Origin: JACWAE01 sp963847595
Lineage (GTDB): Bacteria; Chloroflexota; Dehalococcoidia; SZUA-161
Assembly: GCA_963847595.1 (NCBI GenBank)
Contig: CAWKAJ010000001.1
Span: forward strand, 248,001-312,000
Direction: 5' to 3'
Length of the DNA: 64,000 nucleotides
Shown: in pieces, positions 17,701 through 24,068 of the stretch
Layout of the letters: each line of letters starts with the position of its first letter
How positions within the stretch are numbered: position 1 is the first letter of the stretch
Notes under the pieces: generated by a model
Told to the model about the DNA's origin: nothing
Databases searched by the model: none
Seen by the model: the letters and a program-made list of their open reading frames with translations, nothing else
Position numbers and translations under genes: made by a program

Positions 17701-18319
17701 ACTGGTAAGCCGCGGGCATCGTCTGTGCCATGTCGTAGTCGCCGTATACATGCTGACCAGCCGCGTTCGTGGTCTGAGCAAAGAAAACAAGCTGCATGCC
17801 ATCTGAGTAGGTCGGCACATACTGCCCGTTTTGCCACCAGCAAATTACCGCCGGCCCTTGCACAGCGGGAGGATTGTACACATTAGCGTAAGGTAAAGTC
17901 GTAGTGAATCCGTCATCGGCTGTGAGCTTTATCGTATCTGTGGAGTTCCCCAGCGCGTCCGGCTCTCCCGCCCACATGCACAGGTCTTTGAGGTCTGTGC
18001 CCATTAGAGCGCCCTTGTCTTTCAGGTTCCCTGTTTCATTAGCGTCCAGGGGATCATCGGGAGGAAAGTTAGGCCCCTCCATATAGTAATGGGTTGTGCC
18101 ATCGCCCTGTACGGTAAAGTTGCCTTGCATAGCCGTATAATCTATGGTCTCTTGAAACAGAATCGTGCTATTAGCTCCCCATCTTGTGATTGTTATTGAT
18201 GTTGTGGGAGTTTGTGGGGCGGGAGTTTGTGCGGCTGCCGGGGTTGCGACCATTATAGCGGTAATCGTCGAAACCACCAAAGCCAGACAAAGCACTAGTC
18301 CTAGTATTCTAATTTTCAC
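14777..18319 (-). CDS. Giant exported repeat protein with sulfite-oxidase-fold-like and InlB-like domains
   Basis: The 1180-residue product starts at GTG 18319, with GGAAAGGAG upstream and a signal peptide (about residues 1-31). Residues about 35-245 are a domain like those of the 605-residue protein (DGTTHYYMEGPNF, NLKDKGALMGTDLKDLC, DGLSAKWISNIDIYT). Then come three near-identical 230-residue units (about 248-935), each with LQLDGTAIGG, GMPLWLLCGWVDDQ, a basic-acidic core and an InlB/bacterial-repeat module ending GWQFAGWTGAVGNSTNANT. A further beta-rich domain (about 985-1125; FGPNGATFNPPITMTL), a PTP linker and a C-terminal membrane helix with RVRGRSKA follow. It is the first gene after the structured leader and probably a surface adhesin or ligand-binding protein; no enzyme motif is evident. 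Confidence 0.75.
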   Translation of the reverse strand: MKIRILGLVLCLALVVSTITAIMVATPAAAQTPAPQTPTTSITITRWGANSTILFQETIDYTAMQGNFTVQGDGTTHYYMEGPNFPPDDPLDANETGNLKDKGALMGTDLKDLCMWAGEPDALGNSTDTIKLTADDGFTTTLPYANVYNPPAVQGPAVICWWQNGQYVPTYSDGMQLVFFAQTTNAAGQHVYGDYDMAQTMPAAYQYYYQDALGNGTILYLPSTDGLSAKWISNIDIYTTAVPSWTLQLDGTAIGGVSYTMTEAFFEEGVAHHGAATWNDSALFTGSNDTYSGMPLWLLCGWVDDQVEHGAGAFNDALAAAGYNVKVIDGNYSKSFTSQDVATDEAGNGSNNYIIANLKNGAALPSSEGPLRLVGAGLSTKGQSVSQVTEIQLLPGTSWPTLTMGVSGSGNTTPAVGNSAYPANWTVNISATAASGWQFAGWTGAVGNSTNANTTVTMDGNQTVTANFSPITTEVPWTLQLDGTAIGGLNYTMTQQYFEEGLDCHGAVQWNDSALFTGSNDTYSGMQLQLLCGWVDDQTEMGFNDALANAGYIVKVIGGGNYSKTFTSQQVATDEANSTSNNFIIANLKNGAALPSSEGPLRLVGAGLTAKSQSVSQVTEIQLLPGTSWPTLTMGVSGSGNTTPAVGNSAYPGNWTVNISATAASGWQFAGWTGAVGNSTNANTTVTMNGNETVTANFSPITTEVPWTLQLDGTAIGGLNYTMTEAFFEEGVAHHGAATWNDSALFTGSNDTYSGMPLWLLCGWVDDQVEHGAGAFNDALAAAGYNVKVIDGNYSKSFASQDVATDEAGSNNYIIANLKNGAALPSSEYPLRLVGAGLTAKSQSVSQVTEIQLLPGTSWPTLTMGVSGNGNTTPAVGNSAYPANWTVNISATAASGWQFAGWTGAVGNSTDANTTVTMNGNETVTANFSLVYTYPPAPAITPTIVPPTPTAVTGVGSVSVGSIVSSTGVFAGSATLMTVFSSATVSIAAGTTGRTVDGLPLSTITVTPQSTAPAPPTGSNIVGVAYDFGPNGATFNPPITMTLHYNPASIPAGVSETSMVVAFYDTTVGQWVVLASCVVDPVAHTITVPVGHFTLFAVITSTPTPVLTAIPSPTPTPTPVPTAIPSPVPTPSPVPTATPVLTPISTSTGNAPLIGGTIGGFLAGALLSFILIRVRGRSKA
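15531..17592. repeat. Three tandem 690-bp coding repeats
   Basis: The string GCGAGAAGTTGGCCGTGACC recurs at 15531, 16221 and 16911, an exact 690-bp period, and the third unit ends near 17588. DNA identity is very high over most of each unit. Units starting at 15531 and 16911 share GVAHHGAATWNDSALF and GAGAFNDALAAAG, while the middle unit has a diverged version (DCHGAVQWNDS, EMGFNDALANAG). Small in-frame indels occur at the SNNYI segment. Confidence 0.93.
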
Positions 18320-18457
18320 CCTGGTCTCCTTTCCAATAGTCTCTTAGCTTCAAATCATGCATGATGCCAAAGAGATATAAGCTTTATGGTGGATACAATT
18401 GGTCGTAAGACAGGGCATCGAGAAGCGCACATAGATATAGCTCACCTAATTCCATTT

Positions 18458-18541
18458 GCTCTCCTTTCCAAACATGGGAGGCACCGCCGTTTCCCGCGAT
18501 ACCCATCGGCCAGTCCCCATAGGCTTACGCCTTTAGGAGAG
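18458..18541 (-). ncRNA. Conserved leader RNA structure, copy B (riboswitch-like)
   Basis: Read on the minus strand, CTCTCCT and AGGAGAG at the two ends can pair as a closing stem. Inside are a hairpin AGGC-GTAA-GCCT, then GATGGG, TATCGC, GGGAAACG, GCGGTG, CCTCCC and TTTGGAAAGGAGAG. Against copy A, the change GCGATG to GCGGTG keeps pairing with TATCGC through a G-T wobble, as expected for selected RNA structure. It lies about 140 nt upstream of the start of the giant exported gene. The ligand is unknown. Confidence 0.6.
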
Positions 18542-18600
18542 AAGGCTCGGAGATTCGTATTCAGTTTCGTATATTGCTATTCAGTTTGTCACCGAGGCCA

Positions 18601-18629
18601 AAACAAAAAGCGCCTCGAAAGGAGGCGCT
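18601..18629 (-). terminator. Intrinsic terminator between the two leader RNA copies
   Basis: On the minus strand AGCGCCTC-CTTTC-GAGGCGCT is followed by TTTTTGTTTT, a textbook Rho-independent terminator. Its left arm plus loop contains CTCCTTTC, perfectly complementary to GAAAGGAG at the 3' end of copy A just upstream. A mutually exclusive antiterminator is therefore possible. Confidence 0.8.
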
Positions 18630-18656
18630 ATGCGACACAGATGTCAGCATCAGCAA

Positions 18657-18760
18657 GCTCTCCTTTCCAAACAGGGAGGCATCGCCGTTTCCCGCGATAC
18701 CCTATCGTCCACCTGCCCTGCCCCGAATTATCGGGGGTTAGGCACAATAGATCGGAGAGT
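18657..18760 (-). ncRNA. Conserved leader RNA structure, copy A (riboswitch-like)
   Basis: On the minus strand the ends CTCTCC and GGAGAG can pair. Inside are GCCTAA, the hairpin CCCCGA-TAAT-TCGGGG and AGGGC, then the core shared with copy B: GATAGGG, TATCGC, GGGAAACG, GCGATG, CCTCCC, TTTGGAAAGGAGAG. The variable 5' hairpin beside an invariant core is typical of riboswitch aptamers. An extended -10 promoter lies just upstream and a terminator just downstream. The metal-transport operon context makes a molybdenum/tungsten cofactor RNA a candidate, but I cannot confirm the class by eye. Confidence 0.6.
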
Positions 18761-18777
18761 GTATTAAGTTCTGACCA

Positions 18778-18808
18778 AGTATATCACAGCCTAAAGCTTA
18801 GGTGCAAG
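18778..18808 (-). promoter_or_regulatory. Candidate extended -10 promoter for the tungstate operon leader
   Basis: On the minus strand TGATATACT gives an extended -10 (TGnTATACT, hexamer at 18778-18783), with TTGCAC 18 bp upstream as a weak -35. Transcription would begin about 10 nt before leader RNA copy A, giving a leader of about 450 nt before the first gene. Confidence 0.5.
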
Positions 18809-18936
18809 TTAGCTGTTTTTACGGTAGTGTATCATTTTGAAATGAGGCAAAATTTGAGGTTGAAAATGAGAAATATATACAAAATGGTGGAGGCCGTGCT
18901 ACTATAATGCGGTAGGCCAAACAGAGTAAGTTGCTC

Positions 18937-19743
18937 ATGGGTTTAATGTTACAGAGGCTCAACAAGTTATTGCATGGTCGTTATACTATTGGCGACCTAA
19001 TGCTTTGGACTCATTGTCCGCTTATTAAAGTAGTCATTTTTCTACAGAGCAAAGTCCTTTGCCTGCTTAGCGAAAGGAGAATAGAGGGAGTAAGAATCAA
19101 ATATAGAAAGTGGACAACAGACGAGAACGCAATAAAGGAAGTTTTCACAGATGACCAGTATCAGCTTCATCTATTTTCTCTGAAAACAGATTCGGTAATA
19201 ATAGATGCAGGTGCTAACATAGGATGCTTTACGATAAGAGTAGCGAATATGGTAAAGGGTGTGAAGGTTCTAAGTTACGAGCCAGAGGACTACAATTTTC
19301 TCATTCTACAAAGGAATATGAAGATTAACAGGCTCAATAATGTTTATTTATTTAAGAAGGGATTGTCTGGAAAAGAGGGGGAAAGAAAACTCTTTTTAAG
19401 CTCCTCGAATGTGGGCGCACACAGCATTTCAGACAAAATTTCGGATAAATACGTGACTATAGATTGTGTGACCCTAAAGGACGTTTTGACCGAAAATGCA
19501 ATTGACAGAGTTGCCTTGTTGAAGCTTGATTGCGAAGGGGCAGAATATGAAATACTCTATGGCGCATCAAACGACTATCTAGGCAGGATTGATAACATAG
19601 TCCTCAAATACCATAAAACTGAGGGCACCCTCAATGATATTGAACATCTTACCACATTCCTAGCAGAAAGCGGATTCAAGGTTGAGGTGTTGCAACCACT
19701 CGCCTCGCACCAAGGCATAGCGTATTTCTCAAGAATGTCCTAG
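18937..19743 (+). CDS. FkbM family SAM-dependent methyltransferase
   Basis: The 268-residue product has the Rossmann SAM motif VIIDAGANIGCFTIRVA, the acidic strand LSYEPEDYNF and the FkbM signature LLKLDCEGAEYEIL. FkbM enzymes methylate hydroxyls on sugars or small molecules, often in polysaccharide or glycolipid clusters, but no glycosyltransferase lies nearby. Base composition is clearly more A/T-rich than its neighbours, with codons such as AGA, ATA and TTA common. That suggests transfer, fitting the transposase remnant just downstream. The start at ATG 18937 is uncertain (TTG 18931 and ATG 18946 also possible), because no good ribosome site is visible. Confidence 0.87.
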   Translation: MGLMLQRLNKLLHGRYTIGDLMLWTHCPLIKVVIFLQSKVLCLLSERRIEGVRIKYRKWTTDENAIKEVFTDDQYQLHLFSLKTDSVIIDAGANIGCFTIRVANMVKGVKVLSYEPEDYNFLILQRNMKINRLNNVYLFKKGLSGKEGERKLFLSSSNVGAHSISDKISDKYVTIDCVTLKDVLTENAIDRVALLKLDCEGAEYEILYGASNDYLGRIDNIVLKYHKTEGTLNDIEHLTTFLAESGFKVEVLQPLASHQGIAYFSRMS

Positions 19744-19749
19744 AATGAT

Positions 19750-19921
19750 GATTAAATCTCAGCTAGTCTTACAATCTCTTCTATTGTCCATACATGGTCT
19801 GTCAATCCTGCTGCCATCGCTGGAGTCCTCGGATAAGGATTAGCTAACGATTTGTGAGACCGAGCGAAGTTGTAGTGCATGAAGTAGAGTGCAAGGGCAA
19901 GTATATAGTTATCTACCGAAT
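19750..19921 (-). pseudogene. Transposase C-terminal fragment
   Basis: No start codon and only about 57 residues: LSDSVDNYILALALYFMHY, NFARSHKSL, PRTPAMAAGLTDHVW, TIEEIVRLAEI, then TAA. ALYFMHYNF..HK.L..TPAMAAG.TDHVW is the C-terminal end of a common DDE transposase group found in many bacteria. The fragment abuts the 3' end of the molbindin gene, and the rest of the element is gone. The right side is next to the A/T-rich FkbM gene. Confidence 0.75.
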
Positions 19922-19924
19922 CGC

Positions 19925-20134
19925 TCAATCTACACCAATCATCACGTTGGAGGCTTTAATGACGGCATAGACGGCCCTGCCCTTTTTCAGTTTCAGGTTC
20001 TGGGCTGATTCTTTGGTGATTATCGACACTATTTCAGCCCCGCCCGGCAATTCTACAATTACCTCTGCATTGACTGCACCGAGCTTGACCTGTTTGACCT
20101 TGCCTTTCAGAATGTTGCGAGCGCTTATCTTCAT
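19925..20134 (-). CDS. Mop-type molbindin (molybdate/tungstate-binding TOBE protein)
   Basis: The 69-residue product starting MKISARNILKGKVKQV is a single TOBE/Mop domain: GAVNAEVIVELPGGAEIVSIITKES, then the C-terminal KGRAVYAVIKASNVMIGVD. Molbindins assemble as hexamers and bind molybdate or tungstate in the cytoplasm as a store or buffer. The start at 20134 is supported by GGGGGGAG just upstream; the longer frame to 20194 adds 20 unlikely residues. It lies 57 bp after tilS. The same fold makes up the tail of the WtpC ATPase. Confidence 0.9.
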   Translation of the reverse strand: MKISARNILKGKVKQVKLGAVNAEVIVELPGGAEIVSIITKESAQNLKLKKGRAVYAVIKASNVMIGVD

Positions 20135-20190
20135 TATCTCCCCCCTTACCCAATATGTGGCAATCTTATACAACCAAGCGAAAGGACTTG

Positions 20191-21624
20191 TCAAGTTCCT
20201 TTTACACGCTCGAACTCCAGGCAGAGCACGCGCTTGGTCGAGAGCGTGACCCTGGCGCGGTGGTCAAGACGCCAGCCCACTACCCAGAGTATGTGCTGCG
20301 GCGAACAGACCAGCGGCACGTTGTCACGCCAGGCACGTGGAATCTTGGCATCCACCATGAAGTCCTGAAGCTTCTTGGGAGATTCCATCCCCAGCGGTTG
20401 GAACCTGTCACCACGCCGCCGCGCACGAACTGTGAGCTCACGCCCCACGACATCGAGGTCAAAACAAGCCTTCATTTTCTCCTCGCCGCTCTCCTCAGGT
20501 CTACGTTTAAGGATACGGCTTCTCACCCTCCAGTCGCACAACTCAGTCTCACCAGGTATCTTGAGGCGATGCTCACCTTCCAGGACAGGGAGGGGAGACA
20601 GCAATGACTTCTTTGCCGTTATCAGGCCATAGTCATAATCTCCGTGGAAAGCCAGTCCCTTGGGCAACGACAGCCTTTTGCCCGCTGGTTTGTCCAGAGC
20701 TTCTACCAGGCTCTCGACGTGGACGGACTCGATGTCCCGGAGTTCTCCCAACAAACGCTGAAGTGCGGAGCGGACAAGATGCCGCTTCAGGGCAGGCTGA
20801 AGCCTGGAGAACTCTGCCCTGTCGATAGCTACCCCCTCCGCTTGCTCCCGCGCCACCGGGCCCCAAAGCCTCGACATCTCTGCTTCGATATATGTCAGGT
20901 CAGCATCAGCAGCGCTAGCCATGCGGAGTAAAGCCTTGTCTATATCAGGGTTATATTCCCGAAGCAAGGGAATGAGTTGAGAACGAATCCTGTTGCGCAA
21001 ATAGTCGGGCAAGCGGTTGGAGGAATCGCTTCGCGGCGACAGGCCCCGGCCAGCACAATAGGCCTCAGTCTCTGCTCTACCGACCTCCAGCAGAGGCCTC
21101 ACTATCTTAAGGCTGTTTCCGCCAGGGGAACGTAATGTGCTGAGAGGCTGCATGCCGCGAAGACCGGCTAGTCCTGTTCCACGCACCAGATGCATCAGGA
21201 TAGTCTCAATCTGGTCATCGGCAGTATGCCCCACCGCGACCGCGTCCGCGCCCAGAGAACAGCCAACCTCCGAGAAGAAGGCATATCTTACCTCCCGCGC
21301 CGCTTCCTCCGCAGAGAGACGATTCTTCTTTTGATAAGCCTTCACACCTCGCCTCTCGATGGTCGCCGGGATACCGAGTTTGTGTGCCAGCGCAGAGACG
21401 TAATCGGCATCTCCGTCCGATTCAGCGCCCCGAAGCATATGGTTGAGGTGAGCGATATGAAGTTCTATGCCCAATGTGCTCTTTAGGCTAGCTAATACGT
21501 CCAGCAGACATACCGAGTCCGGCCCTCCGGAGACACCTACCAGCAGGAACTCATTTCCCTTGACCAGATTGTGTCCCCGGATAAACCGTAAGACCCTTTG
21601 AGGCAAAGGCAGTTGGCGACTCAT
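20191..21624 (-). CDS. tilS: tRNA(Ile)-lysidine synthetase
   Basis: The 477-residue product converts C34 of the CAU anticodon of tRNA-Ile2 to lysidine, changing both decoding (AUA) and charging. The N-terminal PP-loop ATP site SGGPDSVCLLDVL near residue 30, HLNHMLRG and VAVGHTADDQIETILMHLVRG are diagnostic, and the C-terminal TilS domains (ELTVRARRRGDRFQPLG, then KLQDFMVDAKIPRAWRD) are complete. It is essential in most bacteria. It ends 57 bp before the molbindin and follows the phosphatase gene by 8 bp, so these minus-strand genes are probably one unit. Confidence 0.95.
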   Translation of the reverse strand: MSRQLPLPQRVLRFIRGHNLVKGNEFLLVGVSGGPDSVCLLDVLASLKSTLGIELHIAHLNHMLRGAESDGDADYVSALAHKLGIPATIERRGVKAYQKKNRLSAEEAAREVRYAFFSEVGCSLGADAVAVGHTADDQIETILMHLVRGTGLAGLRGMQPLSTLRSPGGNSLKIVRPLLEVGRAETEAYCAGRGLSPRSDSSNRLPDYLRNRIRSQLIPLLREYNPDIDKALLRMASAADADLTYIEAEMSRLWGPVAREQAEGVAIDRAEFSRLQPALKRHLVRSALQRLLGELRDIESVHVESLVEALDKPAGKRLSLPKGLAFHGDYDYGLITAKKSLLSPLPVLEGEHRLKIPGETELCDWRVRSRILKRRPEESGEEKMKACFDLDVVGRELTVRARRRGDRFQPLGMESPKKLQDFMVDAKIPRAWRDNVPLVCSPQHILWVVGWRLDHRARVTLSTKRVLCLEFERVKGT

Positions 21625-21632
21625 CTAATTCC

Positions 21633-22265
21633 TTATCTCAAGTGGCAGGTATCGTTGAAGGAGACCAGCACCGTTCTCTCCGGATGAAAGTCCAGAGTGC
21701 ACATCGAGGCCACGTCTAACCTCAACCTTCTACAATACGAGAGGTCCATTCCGAGTGAATCGCAGATAATGCACATAATCGGGAAAAAGTGAGTGACTGC
21801 AACCACCACCTTGTCTTCGTCACCGCACTTCTCACCCCCTACCGTCTGTTGTTTCTCGCGAATATCCTTGACAGCAGCACAACATTGGTCACGCAGTTCC
21901 GGCACAGTTCCCCCGCCGGGCAACCTCACAGACGTGAAATCCGCCATCCATTTGGTGAAAAATTCGCTGTGGTAAATCTTCATATCATCATAGGTCATGC
22001 CATCGACTTCGCCGACATCCAACTCCTTCAGGCCATCCAGGGTCACCACCTCGACCTGATGAAAACGGCTTATGGCATGGGCCGTCTCCTGTGCTCGCCT
22101 CAAGGGGCTGGTGTAGATAGCATCTACCCTCTCATTCTTGAGAGCCTGAGCCAGGGCTTCCGCCTGCCTTTTACCGGTCTCATTCAACCCGAGGTTGCTC
22201 AGCCCCTGCACCCGGCGCTGCTGGTTCCAGTCAGTCGTCCCATGTCTCACCAGGATAAGCCTCAT
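21633..22265 (-). CDS. Histidine phosphatase (phosphoglycerate mutase-like)
   Basis: The 210-residue product belongs to the two-histidine phosphatase branch. LVRHGTTDWNQQRRVQG at the start carries the catalytic RHG, LRRAQETAHAI the second Arg, LKELDVGEVDGM the acidic element and VAVTHFFPI the second His. Substrates range from phosphoglycerate to alpha-ribazole phosphate and cannot be told apart here. ATG overlaps the preceding protease gene by 4 nt (ATGA type), so translation is coupled. Confidence 0.88.
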   Translation of the reverse strand: MRLILVRHGTTDWNQQRRVQGLSNLGLNETGKRQAEALAQALKNERVDAIYTSPLRRAQETAHAISRFHQVEVVTLDGLKELDVGEVDGMTYDDMKIYHSEFFTKWMADFTSVRLPGGGTVPELRDQCCAAVKDIREKQQTVGGEKCGDEDKVVVAVTHFFPIMCIICDSLGMDLSYCRRLRLDVASMCTLDFHPERTVLVSFNDTCHLR

Positions 22266-23389
22266 CGTTTGCCTTCTTTTCGATAGCGGTTAGCCAATTC
22301 CACGCGCTTGGAATAAGGAGGATGGTCATAGAACAAAAGCTCCGACCATCTGCTGGGCTCTGACTCAGACAGGTTTTGGTCGGTGAGCTTGGTGAGCATG
22401 GCAGCAAACGCCTCGGGATTTTCTGTAACGGCCAGAGAGTATCGGTCTGCGGATTCCTCCAGGCTTCGACTGTAGGCATTAGATAGGGGCATGAGCACGA
22501 GGGCAAAAGCGAACCCGACCAGCGCCAGCAGAGGAAGTGCTGCCACATCGGAGATACCGCTCATATCTAATCTGGGCACAGCCCAATCCAGTGTCAGGTT
22601 CATTAAATAGAATCCCAGAAGCATCAGCGCTGATTGCGCTACCATGAGTCTGATGATATCGCCATGACGGTGATGGCCGAGCTCATGGGCCATGACCACC
22701 TCGATCTCCTCAGGTGTATAGCGCTGCAGCATGGTATCGCCGATAACGATGCGCCTGGTATTCCCCCAACCCATAAGCATAGCATTTCCGGCGCTGGTCT
22801 TGCTGCTGAGCCTGATCTGGAATATATTCCTGATTTTAACATGAGAACGCTCCGCCAGGCTGAGCAATCTTTTGCGCAGCTCTTGGTCTGCGAGCGGCTC
22901 CGTCTTAAAGAAAAGGGGCAAAATGAGCACAGGCGCCAGGTTGGCCAGCACCACGGTGACCAAGACCATAAAAGCAAAGGCTAACAGCCACCATGTCTGG
23001 GGGAATGTCCCAAGTAACAGGTAAATGACTACCACCAGTGCCGCGCCCATCGTTAATGCTAGAATCCCACCCTTCGCCTCATCGGCCAGCCAAGACTTAA
23101 AACTTTGATGAGATAGGCCATAGCGATGGGGCAGGATGAAACCCTGATAGAAATTCAGCGGGGCAGAGATGATGCCATAGCTCACCACCACAATCAAAAA
23201 GTATAGTGCAACCCTGGCCGATTGGGGGAAATCCAAAAAGTTCCTCAGCCCGGTGGAGAGTTCGCCGAACAAGAGCACGAGCAGGAAGACAGCCCCCAGG
23301 GCCAAGTCGATGAAGAAAAGACGGCGCGTTATCCTGGCATACTCCCGCGCCTTCTTTTGCCTCAGCTCATCCAGGGTTTGCTCTGACAT
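22262..23389 (-). CDS. M48 (CAAX-protease-like Ste24) membrane metallopeptidase
   Basis: The 375-residue product has several hydrophobic segments (about residues 25-50, 65-85, 110-165, 250-310) and the zinc site EVVMAHELGHHRHGD near residue 240, with the downstream LEESADRYSL ligand region. Ste24-type M48 enzymes cleave in or near the membrane and resemble CAAX proteases, although bacterial substrates are largely unknown. It is different from the HtpX protein at 902, which carries a zinc-ribbon tail. It overlaps the following phosphatase gene by 4 nt. Confidence 0.88.
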   Translation of the reverse strand: MSEQTLDELRQKKAREYARITRRLFFIDLALGAVFLLVLLFGELSTGLRNFLDFPQSARVALYFLIVVVSYGIISAPLNFYQGFILPHRYGLSHQSFKSWLADEAKGGILALTMGAALVVVIYLLLGTFPQTWWLLAFAFMVLVTVVLANLAPVLILPLFFKTEPLADQELRKRLLSLAERSHVKIRNIFQIRLSSKTSAGNAMLMGWGNTRRIVIGDTMLQRYTPEEIEVVMAHELGHHRHGDIIRLMVAQSALMLLGFYLMNLTLDWAVPRLDMSGISDVAALPLLALVGFAFALVLMPLSNAYSRSLEESADRYSLAVTENPEAFAAMLTKLTDQNLSESEPSRWSELLFYDHPPYSKRVELANRYRKEGKR

Positions 23390-23399
23390 CTCTTCACGA

Positions 23400-24068
23400 C
23401 TACCGTTGCGGAACAGGCCTGGCCTGCTTCTCTAAAATCAGCTTGGTACGATGAATCGATTTGGGGTGAATTGTAAGACCAAGGGCTGAAAGCACCTGCT
23501 CGGGCCTGCCTGTGCCAGAGCTGTCACAGCGTAGCTTCATTCCCATGGTATACTCAGGCGGATGACTTTCGATAATCCAGATGTCCTCGACTAAAGTTCG
23601 AAGGTCATACCTGCGAACCTCTTTATCCCGGGCGTGCTGCCAGGGCAATTCAGCGCTGGAAAGCAGGGAATCGATAGCAGTCTGCACCTCATTCGGCTTC
23701 TTGTCAGTATCAGCGATGACCTTGTATTCAGCATAGCGCACTTGAGATTGCAGCGAAGGCAGCCCCAGCCCCATCTCCGCTACCTCGGATATATCGATGC
23801 CGCGAGGTAACTGCTCCCTGACAGCTTTGATAAAAAAGTGTGGTGAGACCCGTCGCTCCAGGAAAATATCTATAAGCTCCCCGCCACTGGTCACCCCGAC
23901 AGCCAGGGGCGCTGCGAGGGATAGATGCGGATGAGGGCTGAAGCCCTGAGAATAGACTAGCGGAATGTCAGCACGACGTAGTACTCTTTGCCACAGCCTC
24001 ATCAGGTCTAGGTGAGAGGTATACTTTAGCTCCTCACTTCTGCTGAACGTCAGACGTAGTCGCTGCAT
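23400..24068 (-). CDS. DUF2344 (TIGR03936-type) protein
   Basis: The 222-residue product begins MQRLRLTFSRSEELKYTSHL and continues DLMRLWQRVLRRADIPLVYSQGFSPHPHLSLAAPLAVG. This is the hallmark of the DUF2344 family often found beside, or fused to, a radical SAM protein of unknown role. No radical SAM partner of that type is adjacent here; the nearest radical SAM gene is mtaB at 25377. It overlaps the CNNM gene by 35 bp in another frame, implying coupled translation. Function is unknown. Confidence 0.85.
   Translation of the reverse strand: MQRLRLTFSRSEELKYTSHLDLMRLWQRVLRRADIPLVYSQGFSPHPHLSLAAPLAVGVTSGGELIDIFLERRVSPHFFIKAVREQLPRGIDISEVAEMGLGLPSLQSQVRYAEYKVIADTDKKPNEVQTAIDSLLSSAELPWQHARDKEVRRYDLRTLVEDIWIIESHPPEYTMGMKLRCDSSGTGRPEQVLSALGLTIHPKSIHRTKLILEKQARPVPQR

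Noticed and set aside
18458..18760. Leader elements as cyclic-di-GMP (GEMM) riboswitches
   Set aside because: The GEMM hallmarks (GGGCAAACC, GACGCAAAGC) are absent, although position ahead of surface-protein genes would suit that class.
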